DNA from: Qipengyuania sp. HL-TH1
GTDB taxonomy: Bacteria > Pseudomonadota > Alphaproteobacteria > Sphingomonadales > Sphingomonadaceae
Reading direction: 5' to 3'
Length of the DNA: 64,000 nt
Assembly (NCBI RefSeq): GCF_036365825.1
Contig: NZ_CP142675.1
Span: 2,798,501 to 2,862,500 of the forward strand
Shown here: in pieces, positions 26,667 through 35,940 of the stretch
Numbering within the stretch: the stretch's first letter is position 1
Layout of the letters: every line of letters begins with the position of its first letter
Program-made: the position numbers and the translations under genes
Notes under the pieces: model-generated
What the model was told of the DNA's origin: nothing
The model's database searches: none
The model's input: only the letters and a program-made list of their open reading frames with translations

Positions 26667-27190
26667 TGGTCGACGAAACCAAGAACGAAACCGTCTCGGA
26701 TCTCGCCGATCTGAAGGACATCGCCGGTGACGCGCCCGAGGGCGACGCAGCCCAGATCGCCGAAACCGCCCAGGTTCCGCTGCGCGAGCAGGAGCTCGAC
26801 AAGCAGGGCCGTGCCTACGCTACCGGTCGCCGCAAGGACGCCACTGCGCGCGTCTGGCTCAAGCCCGGCAGCGGCAAGGTCACTGTCAACGGCAAGGACC
26901 AGGAAGTGTATTTCGCACGTCCGACGCTGCGCCTGATCATCGACCAGCCTTTCGCCATCACCGAGCGCCAGGAACAGTACGACGTTGTCGCCACCGTCCG
27001 CGGCGGCGGCCTCTCGGGCCAGGCCGGTGCGGTCAAGCACGGCATTTCGCAGGCGCTCACCAAATACGAGCCCGCGCTGCGCAGCACGGTCAAGGCGGCA
27101 GGCTTCCTGACCCGCGACAGCCGTGTTGTCGAGCGTAAGAAGTATGGCCGCGCCAAGGCCCGCCGTAGCTTCCAGTTCTCGAAGCGCTAA
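26666..27190 (+). CDS. rpsI: 30S ribosomal protein S9
   Basis: A small-subunit protein of 174 residues. The first 45 residues are an acidic extension found in sphingomonad S9 proteins; the S9 core starts at [16 protein letters not shown]. The C-terminus ends in [10 protein letters not shown], the conserved basic tail that reaches the P-site tRNA. It overlaps rplM by one base and is followed by a strong terminator. Confidence 0.98.
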   Translation: MVDETKNETVSDLADLKDIAGDAPEGDAAQIAETAQVPLREQELDKQGRAYATGRRKDATARVWLKPGSGKVTVNGKDQEVYFARPTLRLIIDQPFAITERQEQYDVVATVRGGGLSGQAGAVKHGISQALTKYEPALRSTVKAAGFLTRDSRVVERKKYGRAKARRSFQFSKR

Positions 27191-27219
27191 ACGCGAAACG
27201 ATCTATCAGATCACCAAGG

Positions 27220-27249
27220 AGGGCGGTTCCGCGAGGAGCCGCCCTTTTT
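27220..27249 (+). terminator. Intrinsic terminator of rplM-rpsI
   Basis: An 11-bp stem (27220-27230 with 27235-27245, one G-T pair) with a GCGA tetraloop is followed by TTTTT. It lies 29 bases after the rpsI stop. Confidence 0.85.
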
Positions 27250-27263
27250 CGTTTGGAGCGCCC

Positions 27264-27461
27264 TCAGCGCTGGAGCAGCATGATGCCCCAGGCCAGCGCA
27301 GTGCCGCCGAGGAACAGCGGCCACGACCACCACAGGTCGAACTGGTAAATCTCGGCGCGGAAAATCTGGAGTTGGCCGCCTTTCGATCCCTGAGAACCGA
27401 TCGCCAGCGCCACCACGAGGGTCAGGACGGCGCCCAGGGGCATTGCCTTTACGAGTTCCAT
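27264..27461 (-). CDS. Small membrane protein, function unknown
   Basis: A protein of 65 residues with two hydrophobic segments (about 9-25 and 48-63) separated by a short polar loop ending in IYQFDLWWSWPLF. ATG at 27461 has GGAGGA nine bases upstream, a strong site that favours it over the outer start at 27482. No family recognised. It is convergent with rpsI. Confidence 0.6.
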   Translation of the reverse strand: MELVKAMPLGAVLTLVVALAIGSQGSKGGQLQIFRAEIYQFDLWWSWPLFLGGTALAWGIMLLQR

Positions 27462-27545
27462 AACTCTGCTTCCTCCGGTCAATCGCCGCAGAAGATAGGG
27501 TCAGATCATTGTTGGACCGGTGCCGAAATTGCTTAGCCGGGCTGG

Positions 27546-28406
27546 TTAATGCACCGGCGGATCGGTCCGCGGAATCTGACGCACCGGAGCGACGGCCTCT
27601 CCCGGTCCCCGCGGTGGCAGCGCGTTTTCCGGCACGTCGTCGATCTGCATATCGGATGTTTCGACATGCTGAAGATTGCGCACGCACACGGTTAGCTGCG
27701 CCCCGTCCCAGGTGATCTCGTTGAAACTCGGCGGGGTCGAGCGCGTGCGCTGCGACAGAGTGCCCGCACCGATCATCCGCACCGGACCCTCGCTCGTGTC
27801 TTCCATGATATCGAACGCGTCATGGACATGACCCGACAAGACGCCCTCGACCTTGCGCTTAGCGAGTTCGCGCAGCGCGCGGTCGCCATGCTTGGTCAGC
27901 GCGGTCCCCTGCGTGCCGACTTCGCGCAAGGGATGATGGACGGCCACCAGTGCGCGCGTTCCCTTGGGCAGCGCATCGAGCGCGGCCAGGCACCGGTCGA
28001 GCGAGCGCTGGCTCACCCAGCCCTTCGACCAGTTGAGACGCGGCTGCATCCGCACGGCAGTCTTGAGCGGGACGATCGCCAGCGCACCGAGGTCGAGTTC
28101 CCTTTCGACCTTCTCCTTCATCCCGTGAAATCGCTTGTACGGCTCGAAGAAGCGTTCGAGCAGGTTGAAATAGGGCAGGTCGTGATTGCCTACCTCCACG
28201 GTAACGGGGGCATCGAGTTCATTGATCCAATGCGTCGCGGCCGCGAATTCGCGGTGCCGTGCGCGCATGGTGAGGTCGCCGGTAATCGCCACCGCGTCGG
28301 GGCGCTTTTCGGCAATCTCCTGCTTCACCCAATCGAGCGCGCGGTTGTTTTCGAGCCCGAAATGGATGTCGGAAAGATGGAATATCCGGCGGATGTCAGA
28401 AGCCAT
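27546..28406 (-). CDS. Metallophosphoesterase (cyclic-nucleotide phosphodiesterase-like)
   Basis: A calcineurin-like phosphoesterase of 286 residues. Metal-ligand motifs in order: LSDIHFG (DxH), AITGDLTMR (GD), VEVGNHDLP (GNHD), VAVHHPL and VLSGHVHDA (GHxH). The class III cyclic-nucleotide phosphodiesterase group is the closest general match, but the substrate is not certain. The C-terminal tail is Pro-rich. The start overlaps the end of the diacylglycerol-kinase-like gene by 11 bases, so the two are translated together. Confidence 0.9.
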   Translation of the reverse strand: MASDIRRIFHLSDIHFGLENNRALDWVKQEIAEKRPDAVAITGDLTMRARHREFAAATHWINELDAPVTVEVGNHDLPYFNLLERFFEPYKRFHGMKEKVERELDLGALAIVPLKTAVRMQPRLNWSKGWVSQRSLDRCLAALDALPKGTRALVAVHHPLREVGTQGTALTKHGDRALRELAKRKVEGVLSGHVHDAFDIMEDTSEGPVRMIGAGTLSQRTRSTPPSFNEITWDGAQLTVCVRNLQHVETSDMQIDDVPENALPPRGPGEAVAPVRQIPRTDPPVH

Positions 28407-29250
28407 GCGCGGTCGCTAGCAGATCGACCGGGCAGTCTTCCACCGTGAATTCGGCCCGCGTTTCCAAAGTGGCCGGTTCGCCGTCGATAAGCACTTCGAC
28501 CGGCTCGCCCGCGCAGTTCTCGATCACCAGCCGATCGAGCAGGCCGAGCCGCTCATGCGGGCCGTCGCGGAAACTGCGCCGCAACAACGCCCAGCTTTGC
28601 TGGAGGAATTCTCCGGCGTTCTCGATCCGGTAACCGTCGACCTGCATGCCGCGGTGGCTCGGGGTCAGCTCGATCAGCGGATAGCCATCGTCATGGCCGA
28701 TCGCCGGTTCAATCAAGCGGACGCGCGACCCGCCCGTGGTTTCGGCCAGTGCCTCGCCGGCGCCCTGAGCAAGCCCCGCAACATCGAAGTCGCGCATCGC
28801 TTCGCGCACCTCGGCCCAGGCGGTTCCGGGCCCGACCAGGACACCGGCGTGGGCCCTTCCTGCAGAACAGCAGGCCATTTTCGGACGGATGGGCCGAAAC
28901 GCACCATTGGCGATCCGCTCGAGGATAGTGTCATATTCGGTATCGGCCCCGTGAAGCCGGGCGCTCAGGAGGTTCATTGTCCCCCCCGGCAGGACCAGCA
29001 CTTCGCCGCTCCAGCCTGCCACCGCCTCGATTACTGCATTCAGGGTACCGTCTCCGGTGAAGACGATCAGACGGTTTACATCTGCGTCCTGCAACACGGT
29101 GCGGTTAGGGAGTTCCTCGGCAGGAAAGGCGATCGTCTTCTCGGCAGGCATGCCGTATTCAGCGAGCGAGCGTTCAAGCGCGACCAGTGCGGCTTCGCTA
29201 TTGCTGCCGCTGCGCGAATTGACGATCAGCCATGTTTTCCGCGGGGCCAT
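28396..29250 (-). CDS. Diacylglycerol kinase-family lipid kinase
   Basis: A DAGK catalytic-domain protein of 284 residues. WLIVNSRSGSNSEAALVAL is the N-terminal nucleotide-binding segment, IVFTGDGTLNAVIEA corresponds to the GGDGT motif (here T-G-D-G-T) and VLPGGTMNLLSARL is the following substrate loop. It likely phosphorylates a lipid such as diacylglycerol, but the substrate is inferred. ATG at 29250 puts the family motif near the N-terminus; an ATG at 29316 would overlap the previous gene by 28 bases. The 3' end overlaps the phosphoesterase start. Confidence 0.85.
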   Translation of the reverse strand: MAPRKTWLIVNSRSGSNSEAALVALERSLAEYGMPAEKTIAFPAEELPNRTVLQDADVNRLIVFTGDGTLNAVIEAVAGWSGEVLVLPGGTMNLLSARLHGADTEYDTILERIANGAFRPIRPKMACCSAGRAHAGVLVGPGTAWAEVREAMRDFDVAGLAQGAGEALAETTGGSRVRLIEPAIGHDDGYPLIELTPSHRGMQVDGYRIENAGEFLQQSWALLRRSFRDGPHERLGLLDRLVIENCAGEPVEVLIDGEPATLETRAEFTVEDCPVDLLATAHGF

Positions 29251-29288
29251 GTCGATCAAGCGCCAGATCGCGTCTGCGGTTCCCGCGC

Positions 29289-29555
29289 TCAGATCCGGCC
29301 ATTCAGCAACAGCCATGCGGTGGTGCCATTAAGCAGGCTGTAGATCGCATACCCCCAGGCCGCAGCCGGCCAGTCGTGCGCCACCAGCAGCATCGCCATC
29401 AGCAGCACGAAAAACTCGAACGCCAGCGAAACGCGCCCGCCGCCCGCGCGAAAGGCGACCGGCAGAGTGTCGAGCAGCGGGTGGTTCGACTCGAGAACCG
29501 CCTTGTGGACCGCGAAATTTATCGTCCCGAGGATGAAAAGGATGCCGAGCAACAT
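29289..29555 (-). CDS. Small membrane protein, function unknown
   Basis: A protein of 88 residues with three hydrophobic segments (about 2-15, 45-60 and 64-84). There is no recognised family. It is the first gene of a leftward group with the lipid kinase and phosphoesterase genes. A 195-base gap to urcA on the right holds no gene. Confidence 0.55.
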   Translation of the reverse strand: MLLGILFILGTINFAVHKAVLESNHPLLDTLPVAFRAGGGRVSLAFEFFVLLMAMLLVAHDWPAAAWGYAIYSLLNGTTAWLLLNGRI

Positions 29556-29750
29556 AAGACGAGCGTCCTACGCCCGTCGCCTGCCGATTGCCAAATGCCA
29601 TCGGTCGGTCGTTTTGCAGCGCCCGTCCATTGCCCTCGCCATCCGTCGAAGCCCGCGTGCGATTACAGATGTAGCCATGTAATACAGTTGGTGCGGCGGG
29701 CCTCTCCCCCTCAATTGATCGGGGTCCGCCGCAAACCTGGAGATGGAACT

Positions 29751-30044
29751 ATGAACAAGACCCTTGCCACGCTCGCCGCCGCCGGCCTCGCACTCACCGC
29801 AACCGCCGCGCAGGCCGAAAATGTCAATGTGACCTACAGCGATCTCAACCTCGAGACCGTCGCCGGCCAGAAGGAATTGTCGCAGCGCATCGAGCGCGCC
29901 GCGCGCTCTGTCTGCGGTGTTGACGCCCCGCGCACCGGCAGCCGCCTGCCCGACAGTGCCGCGCGCAGCTGCTTCGAGATGGCCAAGGCCCGAGCCGGCG
30001 AGCAAGTCGCGGCCCGTGTCGACGAACAGGCCATGGGCGGCTGA
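29751..30044 (+). CDS. UrcA family protein
   Basis: A small exported protein of 97 residues. A signal peptide (MNKTLATLAAAGLALTATA, cleaved after A-Q-A) is followed by VTYSDLNLETVAGQKELSQR, the UrcA hallmark, and two cysteines (about residues 55 and 75) likely to form a disulfide. The function of the family is unknown; members are common in sphingomonads. GGAGATGGA lies upstream of ATG 29751 and a strong terminator follows, so it is a single-gene transcript. Confidence 0.85.
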   Translation: MNKTLATLAAAGLALTATAAQAENVNVTYSDLNLETVAGQKELSQRIERAARSVCGVDAPRTGSRLPDSAARSCFEMAKARAGEQVAARVDEQAMGG

Positions 30045-30065
30045 TACATCAGCCTGCCCGACTTC

Positions 30066-30107
30066 GGACCCCGGCCGGTTGCAGTCCCCCGGTCGGGGTC
30101 CTTTTTT
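30066..30107 (+). terminator. Intrinsic terminator of urcA
   Basis: A 13-bp stem (30066-30078 with 30089-30101, one G-T pair) is followed by TTTTTT (30102-30107). It lies 21 bases after the urcA stop. Confidence 0.88.
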
Positions 30108-30130
30108 ATGCGTTTTGAATGTGAAGGGCT

Positions 30131-30880
30131 CTAGCGGCCCGCCATCGCCTTGACCTTGGGCAAGTAAGTGCGCCCGATGCGCAGCGCCTCGCCATCCTCG
30201 AGTTCGACCGACCACACGCCGAGCCCATCGTGCCGCAGGCCGGTGATGCGATCCTTGCGCAGGATCGTCGAGCGATGGATGCGGATGAACCGCGAAGGAT
30301 CCAGCCGCTTTTCGAGCCCGGCGATGGTCTGCAACAACAGATAGGTCCGCGCTGCGTCATCTGCGCCGACATGCAGGCGGACATAATCGCGCTCGGCATC
30401 GATCTGGCCAACTTCGGAAGTGGCGATGCGGATGAGCTCGGAGCGGTGCGGGATCCACAGTTCTTCGAGCCACGCGCTTTCGGACGCTTCACCGTCACCG
30501 CGCCGGGCGATGGCGCGCGATACCGCGCGTTCGAGCCGTTCGGGTTTGACCGGTTTGAGGACGTAATCGACCGCATCGAGATCGAAGGCTTCGACCGCGT
30601 AATTGTCATGCGCGGTGACGAAGACCACCGCCGGGCGTTCCGCCTTTTGCGCCAGCGACTTGGCCACCGAAATACCATCGACTTCGGGCATGGTCATGTC
30701 GAGCAGGATCAGATCGGGCTGCAACGCTTCGACCAGGCGCAACGCCTGCGCTCCGTCGCTTGCCGTCCCGACGACGCGCAGTTGGGGAATTTTCGAACAG
30801 ATGACCTGCATCCGTTCCACCGCCAGCGGTTCGTCATCGACGATCAGGGTCTTGAGCGTCTCGCTCACTTCCTCAGCCAT
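30131..30880 (-). CDS. LytTR-type response regulator
   Basis: A DNA-binding regulator of 249 residues. The receiver domain (about 8-125) has TLIVDDEPLAVERM, the phospho-acceptor Asp in LILLDMTMPEVDG, and the LKPVKPE lysine. A LytTR domain (about 145-245) follows with IDAERDYVRLHVG and FIRIHRSTILRKDRI. It pairs with the overlapping sensor kinase gene. Targets are unknown. Confidence 0.93.
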   Translation of the reverse strand: MAEEVSETLKTLIVDDEPLAVERMQVICSKIPQLRVVGTASDGAQALRLVEALQPDLILLDMTMPEVDGISVAKSLAQKAERPAVVFVTAHDNYAVEAFDLDAVDYVLKPVKPERLERAVSRAIARRGDGEASESAWLEELWIPHRSELIRIATSEVGQIDAERDYVRLHVGADDAARTYLLLQTIAGLEKRLDPSRFIRIHRSTILRKDRITGLRHDGLGVWSVELEDGEALRIGRTYLPKVKAMAGR

Positions 30881-32075
30881 GTTTCACCATCGGTAGTCTC
30901 AATTCGGTTTCATAGCCGGTAAGCGCGGGCCCCGATACGATCGTCGCGCTATTGCCGAAGCGCGCTTCAAGCCGGTCGCGGACATTGGCGAGGCCGATGC
31001 CGAAGCCATGTTCGCCCGCGGTGCCGGGTCCATCGTCGCTCACGGTCAGGACCAGTCGGCCATATTCCTCGCGCGCAGCGATCGTGATCGTCACCGGCTT
31101 GCGCGATGCGGATACGCCATATTTGACCGAATTCTCGACCAGCGGCTGGAGAATCATCCCCGGCACCTGATATCTGGCCAGTTCGGGCGGCAAGTCGACC
31201 TCGATCCTCAGCCGTTCGGGGAAACGCACCGCTTCGATTGCAAGATAATGCTCCTGCAGGTCGATCTCGTCCTCGAGGCTAACGTCGCCGGTCGGATGGT
31301 CCGCCAAGCTGTGGCGATAGAAGCGCGAAATCGTCTGGATCATCTGTTCGGCCCGGTCCGCCTTGCCGGTCATCACCAGCGCCGACAGCGAATTGAGCGT
31401 GTTGAACAGGAAGTGCGGATTGACCTGATAGCGCAGCGATCGCAGTTCCGCCGCCTTGGCCGCCGTGCGGAAGCGTTCGCCGCGCCGTTCGGCCGCGCGT
31501 GCCTGCGCACCGGCCAGCAGGGCAAGAAACAGCGACGCCCAGGCCAGCAGGATGAAATAGCGTCCGATCGCGAAGTCGAAGGTCATCTTCCACTGGTCGA
31601 GTGCGGTCGGAGCGGGCGAGATAAGCACGCTTTGCGGAACGGCCTCTTCGGCCTGCTCGACATCTTCGCCCATCTTCGTGCGGGGCAGGTCGATGAGGAG
31701 ATTGCCGGCATCGTCGCGGCGCAGGGCGATACCGCGCTCCTTGCCCATCTGCTCCTCGACCTTGGCTTCGATCGAACTGAATATCCAGCGGTTCGCCTGG
31801 GCGATCATGATCGCACCGGGCATCGCGACAACCAGCGTGACCGCGATCTTGATGCCGAGCGACCGGTTCTCGACCACCCGCAGGACGAGCCAAAGAAGCC
31901 CGGTCATGGCCACGCCGACAACGCAAACCAATGCGCGCCGCCACAGCAACTCATCCTGGAACTCGAGCCCGACGACCACGCCGCGCAAGGTGATCAGGAG
32001 GAAATAGCACAGCCACACCCCCACCATGGAGGCGAGGACGACCTTGCCGGACAGGCGCTCGCTTTCGGGATTCAT
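30873..32075 (-). CDS. LytS/AlgZ-type sensor histidine kinase
   Basis: A membrane kinase of 400 residues. Four hydrophobic segments are seen (about 14-34, 45-66, 75-95 and 165-190) with a charged loop of about 65 residues between the last two that may be periplasmic. The His_kinase motif is LRYQVNPHFLFNTLNSLSAL with the phospho-His in NPHFLFN; the ATPase N-box is LVENSVKYGVS and the G-box GFGIGLANVRDRL. The end overlaps the response-regulator start by 8 bases. The input signal is unknown. Confidence 0.93.
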   Translation of the reverse strand: MNPESERLSGKVVLASMVGVWLCYFLLITLRGVVVGLEFQDELLWRRALVCVVGVAMTGLLWLVLRVVENRSLGIKIAVTLVVAMPGAIMIAQANRWIFSSIEAKVEEQMGKERGIALRRDDAGNLLIDLPRTKMGEDVEQAEEAVPQSVLISPAPTALDQWKMTFDFAIGRYFILLAWASLFLALLAGAQARAAERRGERFRTAAKAAELRSLRYQVNPHFLFNTLNSLSALVMTGKADRAEQMIQTISRFYRHSLADHPTGDVSLEDEIDLQEHYLAIEAVRFPERLRIEVDLPPELARYQVPGMILQPLVENSVKYGVSASRKPVTITIAAREEYGRLVLTVSDDGPGTAGEHGFGIGLANVRDRLEARFGNSATIVSGPALTGYETELRLPMVKHG

Positions 32076-32173
32076 CGGGCGTTCATCGATTGGCACGGTT
32101 TGCGATGTGCCCCTTCGCGCCCGCAAATGCCAGCGCGGCGGTCGAACAGGCTCTGCGGTTGGTCGAGCGGCTG

Positions 32174-33700
32174 TTATTCCGCATGTTCGAGATTTCCAGC
32201 AGCAATGCGGCGTCGCCATTCGGCAGGCGCGAGCGTGTGGACATTGTTGCCGGCCGCATCGACCGCGACCGTTACGGGCATGTCCTGGACCTCGAATTCG
32301 TAGATCGCTTCCATCCCCAGATCCTCGAAAGCCACCACCTCAGCGCCCTTGATCGCGCGGCTGACGAGATAGGCCGCCCCGCCGGTCGCCATGAGGTAGG
32401 CGACCTTGAATCGGCTGATTACTTCGACCGCATCGTGGCCGCGCTCGGCCTTGCCGATCATCGCGAGCAGCCCGAGGTCGAGCATCATATCGGTGAACTT
32501 GTCCATCCGCGTGGCGGTGGTGGGGCCGGCCGGACCGACGACCTCGCCCATCACTGGGTCGACCGGACCGACATAATAGATCGCGCGCCCCTTGAACTCG
32601 ACCGGTAGTTCCTCGCCCGCTTCGAGCATGTCCTTGATGCGTTTGTGAGCGGCATCGCGCCCAGTCAGCATCTTGCCTGACAGCAGCAGGCGGTCGCCAT
32701 GGTTCCAGCTTTCCACTTCCGCCGGCGTCAGCGCGTCGAGATCGACACGCCGGGCGGCGCTGTCGGGTTGCCAGGTCACTTGCGGATAATCGTCCAGCTT
32801 GGGCGGCTCGAGATAGGCGGGTCCCGAGCCGTCGAGCGTGAAATGCGCATGGCGCGTGGCGGCGCAATTGGGGATCATCGCCACGGGCTTGCCCGCTGCA
32901 TGGCAGGGCGCGTCGAGGATTTTCACGTCGAGCACGGTGGCCAGCCCGCCTAGGCCCTGCGCGCCCACCCCCATGGCATTCACCGCGTCGAAGATGTCGA
33001 TGCGCAATTGCTCGATATCGCTCTGCGCGCCGCGCTGCTTGAGCTGGCCCATGTCGATCGGATCCATCAGGCTCTGCTTCGCCAGCTTGACGCAATGCTC
33101 TGCGGTGCCGCCGATGCCGATACCCAGCATTCCCGGAGGGCACCAACCCGCACCCATCGAGGGAATCTGTTCGATCACCCAGTCGACGATATTGTCGCTC
33201 GGGTTCATCATCTTGAACTTGGACTTGTTCTCGCTGCCGCCGCCCTTGGCCGCGACGTCGATCTCGACCCGGTTCCCCGGGACCATTTCGACCGACAGGA
33301 CGCAGGGCGTATTGTCGCGCGTGTTGCGGCGGGTGAAGGCGGGATCAGCAAGGATCGAGGCGCGTAGCTTGTTGTCGGGATGGTTGTAGGCGCGGCGCAC
33401 GCCCTCGTCGACGACTTGCTGCAACGATTGCGTGCTGTCGAGACGGCAGTTCTGTCCCCATTTGACGAACACGTTGACGATTCCGGTGTCCTGGCACAGT
33501 GGGCGATGGCCTTCGGCGCACATGCGGCTGTTGGTCAGGATCTGCGCGATCGCATCCTTGGCAGCGGGGCCCTTCTCGGCCTCATAGGCCTCGCCCAGCG
33601 CGCGGATATAGTCCATCGGATGGTAGTAGGAGATATACTGGAGCGCGTCGGCAACGCTCTCGATCAGGTCGTTTTCACTGATGACGGTCATGTCGCTCAT
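32174..33700 (-). CDS. fumA: Fumarate hydratase, class I (iron-sulfur)
   Basis: A [4Fe-4S] TCA-cycle fumarase of 508 residues with the alpha and beta domains fused. Cys69 in RPLCQDTGIVNV is a cluster ligand; further conserved cysteines are in GAGWCPP and IPNCAATRHAHF. The C-terminal beta domain shows YYVGPVDPVMGEVVGPAGPT and VAYLMATGGAAYLVSRAIK. ATG at 33700 was used. Fe-S dependence links it loosely to the suf operon in this window. It is divergent from the PCMT-tolC unit. Confidence 0.95.
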   Translation of the reverse strand: MSDMTVISENDLIESVADALQYISYYHPMDYIRALGEAYEAEKGPAAKDAIAQILTNSRMCAEGHRPLCQDTGIVNVFVKWGQNCRLDSTQSLQQVVDEGVRRAYNHPDNKLRASILADPAFTRRNTRDNTPCVLSVEMVPGNRVEIDVAAKGGGSENKSKFKMMNPSDNIVDWVIEQIPSMGAGWCPPGMLGIGIGGTAEHCVKLAKQSLMDPIDMGQLKQRGAQSDIEQLRIDIFDAVNAMGVGAQGLGGLATVLDVKILDAPCHAAGKPVAMIPNCAATRHAHFTLDGSGPAYLEPPKLDDYPQVTWQPDSAARRVDLDALTPAEVESWNHGDRLLLSGKMLTGRDAAHKRIKDMLEAGEELPVEFKGRAIYYVGPVDPVMGEVVGPAGPTTATRMDKFTDMMLDLGLLAMIGKAERGHDAVEVISRFKVAYLMATGGAAYLVSRAIKGAEVVAFEDLGMEAIYEFEVQDMPVTVAVDAAGNNVHTLAPAEWRRRIAAGNLEHAE

Positions 33701-33807
33701 CGCCGCAAATTCCCATGTTGCAGATTTGCGCTCCCCGATAGTCAGGTTTGCCGCCATCGGTCAAAGCGCTTGGCCCGGAGAGGCCATACGCCTAAGGCAA
33801 CCGGAGC

Positions 33808-33835
33808 TTGCATAAGCGTGTTATTGATGTAATAC
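33808..33835 (+). promoter_or_regulatory. Candidate promoter of the PCMT-tolC unit
   Basis: TTGCAT (33808-33813) and TAATAC (33830-33835) are separated by 16 bases, placing a transcription start only a few bases before the ATG at 33847. It is the best -35/-10 pair in the fumA-PCMT divergent gap. Confidence 0.4.
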
Positions 33836-33846
33836 AGCTCGCGGAA

Positions 33847-34449
33847 ATGACCATGACCCTGACCACCACCCGCCCCGACTACACGGCCGCCCGCAAGGCG
33901 ATGATCGACAGCCAGCTGCGCACCAGCGGTGTCAACGACGGCTTCGTGCTCGAGCGCATGTCCAGCGTCGCGCGCGAGGATTTCGTGCCCGAGGGGGCCA
34001 AGTCGATCGCCTATATGGACCGTGCGATCCGGCTCGAAAGCGGCGGGTTCCTGCCCGCCCCGCTGTTTCATGGTGCCATGCTCGCCGAAGCCCGGCCCAG
34101 CATGGATGACCGCGTGCTGGTGATCGATGGCGGCAGCGGCTACCTGCCCGCGCTGGTCGAACCGCTGGTCGGCAAGCTCGACACCGTCACGCCCGAGAAG
34201 GCGGCCAATGGCGCCAAGCGCGGCGATTACACGCTGGTGCTGGTCGACGGGGCCATCGAACACGCGCCCGCAGCGCTGGCCAAGCTGGTTGCCGAGGGCG
34301 GACGGATCGTAACCGGCATGGTCGAGCGCGGCGTCACCCGCCTCGCCACCGGCCGCAAATCGGGGAGCGCGCTGGCGCTGATCCCGCTTGCCGAAATGGG
34401 TATCCCGCGGCTTGGCGCATTCGACCGGCCGCAAAGCTGGAGTTTCTGA
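33847..34449 (+). CDS. Degenerate protein-L-isoaspartate methyltransferase-like protein
   Basis: A PCMT-family protein of 200 residues. The N-terminal part is recognisable (AMIDSQLRTSGVND and VAREDFVPEG), but the usual catalytic G-Q-T-I-S loop reads GGFLPAP, and the SAM-binding core is shortened: after VLVIDGGSGYLPALVEPL only about ten residues precede RGDYTLVLVDGAIE, where active enzymes have about 40. Repair activity is therefore doubtful. ATGs at 33847 and 33853 are both possible. The stop (TGA) directly abuts the tolC ATG, so the two are co-translated. Confidence 0.85.
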   Translation: MTMTLTTTRPDYTAARKAMIDSQLRTSGVNDGFVLERMSSVAREDFVPEGAKSIAYMDRAIRLESGGFLPAPLFHGAMLAEARPSMDDRVLVIDGGSGYLPALVEPLVGKLDTVTPEKAANGAKRGDYTLVLVDGAIEHAPAALAKLVAEGGRIVTGMVERGVTRLATGRKSGSALALIPLAEMGIPRLGAFDRPQSWSF

Positions 34450-35931
34450 ATGCGTCGCGGAGGGGTAGCACAGTTCTGGGTTCTGGGGGCGGGCGCAAGC
34501 GCGCTGGCGCTCGCTGTTCCGGCGCAAGCCGATACGCTGCAGGAGGCGCTGACCAACGCCTATCTGTACAATCCCACGCTGCTCGCCGCGCGCGCCAACC
34601 AGCGGGCGAATGACGAAAACGTCCAGATCCAGGAAGCCCCCGGCATTCCCAGCGTGAATGCCTCCGGCACCTATATCGAGTTCATCAAGAAGTCGCCCAA
34701 CAGCTTCACTTCGCCCGACCGGACCCTCCAGATCGGTCCCGAGCTGACCGTTCCGGTTTATGCCGGCGGGGCGGTCAGGAACGCGGTCAAGGCGGCGGAA
34801 GAACGCGTCGCGGCGGGGCAGAACGATTTGCGCGCGACCGAGAGCGCAATTTTCAGCCAGGTCGTGGCCGCTTACATGGACGTGCTGCGCACGCAGGCGC
34901 TGGTCGCGCTCACCGCCAACCAGGTCGAATTCCTGACGGTCAATCTGCAGGCAACGAGCGACCGGTTCGAGATCGGCGACCTTACCCGCACCGATGTTGC
35001 CCAGTCGCAATCGCGGCTGGCGCTGGCGCAGGGCGATCTGCGCAATGCGCAAGCGAACCTGATCAATGCCCGCGAAACCTACATCCGGCTGGTGGGCGAT
35101 GCGCCCGAGGATCTGCAGGCACCACCGCCGCTGCCCAACCTGCCGACCGATGTGGCCACGGCCGTCGATACGGCGCTGGCCAACAATCCCGACCTGCTGG
35201 CGGCGATGGAACGCGCCGATGCCGCAGGGTTCGACACCGAGGTCGCGGGCGCCGGTCGGTTGCCGCGCGTGTCGCTGTTCGCGGGCGCAACATATACCGA
35301 TTACTTCGACACGCTGGCCGGGGGCGCTCCCGGCATTACGCAGGAAGAAACAACGGCCAATGCGGGAGTGAACCTCAGCATTCCCATATTCCAGGGCGGG
35401 CTTCCCGCAGCACGCCAGCGGCAGGCGCAGGCACGCGAGACCGCAGCGCTCGAACAGGTCATTGCCGCCGAACGCGAAACCATCGCCCAGGTACGCGCCG
35501 CCTGGTCGAGCTGGCAGGCATCGCTGGCCGTGATCGAAAGCAGCCAGATCGCGGTAGAGGCCGCCACGCTCAGCCTCGAAGGCGTGCGTGCGGAGAACTC
35601 GATCGGCAGCCGCCAGATACTCGATGTGCTCAATGCCGAACAGGAACTGCTCAGCGCGCAAGCGCAGCTGGTGACGGCGCGCCGCAACGCCTATGTTGCG
35701 GGCTTCAGCCTGCTGGCCGCGATGGGCCGCGCCGAAGCGCGCGACCTTGGGTTCCTGGGCGAGGGCGTACTCTACGATCCCGCAGCCAATTACGAGCGCG
35801 TGAAAGGCCGTGTGTGGGATTGGGACCGCGATCCCGAACCCGTCGCCGGTGCCACGAGCACTGTCGATGTCGCGACACCCGACGCCAGTGTTCCGGGAGA
35901 GGATGAAACGGGAACCGAATCAGGCTATTGA
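34450..35931 (+). CDS. tolC: TolC family outer membrane efflux protein
   Basis: An outer-membrane channel of 493 residues for efflux pumps or type I secretion. The signal peptide (residues 1-27) ends in VPAQA. Two repeats of the TolC fold are visible, each with a beta segment (ELTVPVYAGGAVRNAVKA and VNLSIPIFQGGLPAARQRQA) and long helices (AIFSQVVAAYMDVLRTQALV, RQILDVLNAEQELLSAQAQL). The last 60 residues are acidic and Thr-rich. It follows the PCMT-like gene with no gap. Confidence 0.95.
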   Translation: MRRGGVAQFWVLGAGASALALAVPAQADTLQEALTNAYLYNPTLLAARANQRANDENVQIQEAPGIPSVNASGTYIEFIKKSPNSFTSPDRTLQIGPELTVPVYAGGAVRNAVKAAEERVAAGQNDLRATESAIFSQVVAAYMDVLRTQALVALTANQVEFLTVNLQATSDRFEIGDLTRTDVAQSQSRLALAQGDLRNAQANLINARETYIRLVGDAPEDLQAPPPLPNLPTDVATAVDTALANNPDLLAAMERADAAGFDTEVAGAGRLPRVSLFAGATYTDYFDTLAGGAPGITQEETTANAGVNLSIPIFQGGLPAARQRQAQARETAALEQVIAAERETIAQVRAAWSSWQASLAVIESSQIAVEAATLSLEGVRAENSIGSRQILDVLNAEQELLSAQAQLVTARRNAYVAGFSLLAAMGRAEARDLGFLGEGVLYDPAANYERVKGRVWDWDRDPEPVAGATSTVDVATPDASVPGEDETGTESGY

Positions 35932-35940
35932 GCGCTGTAC

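Noticed and set aside
29677..29687. ATGTAATACAG found upstream of urcA and again at 33827-33837 upstream of the PCMT-tolC unit
   Set aside because: An 11-base repeat is expected many times by chance in 64 kb, and the surrounding palindromes do not match between the two places.
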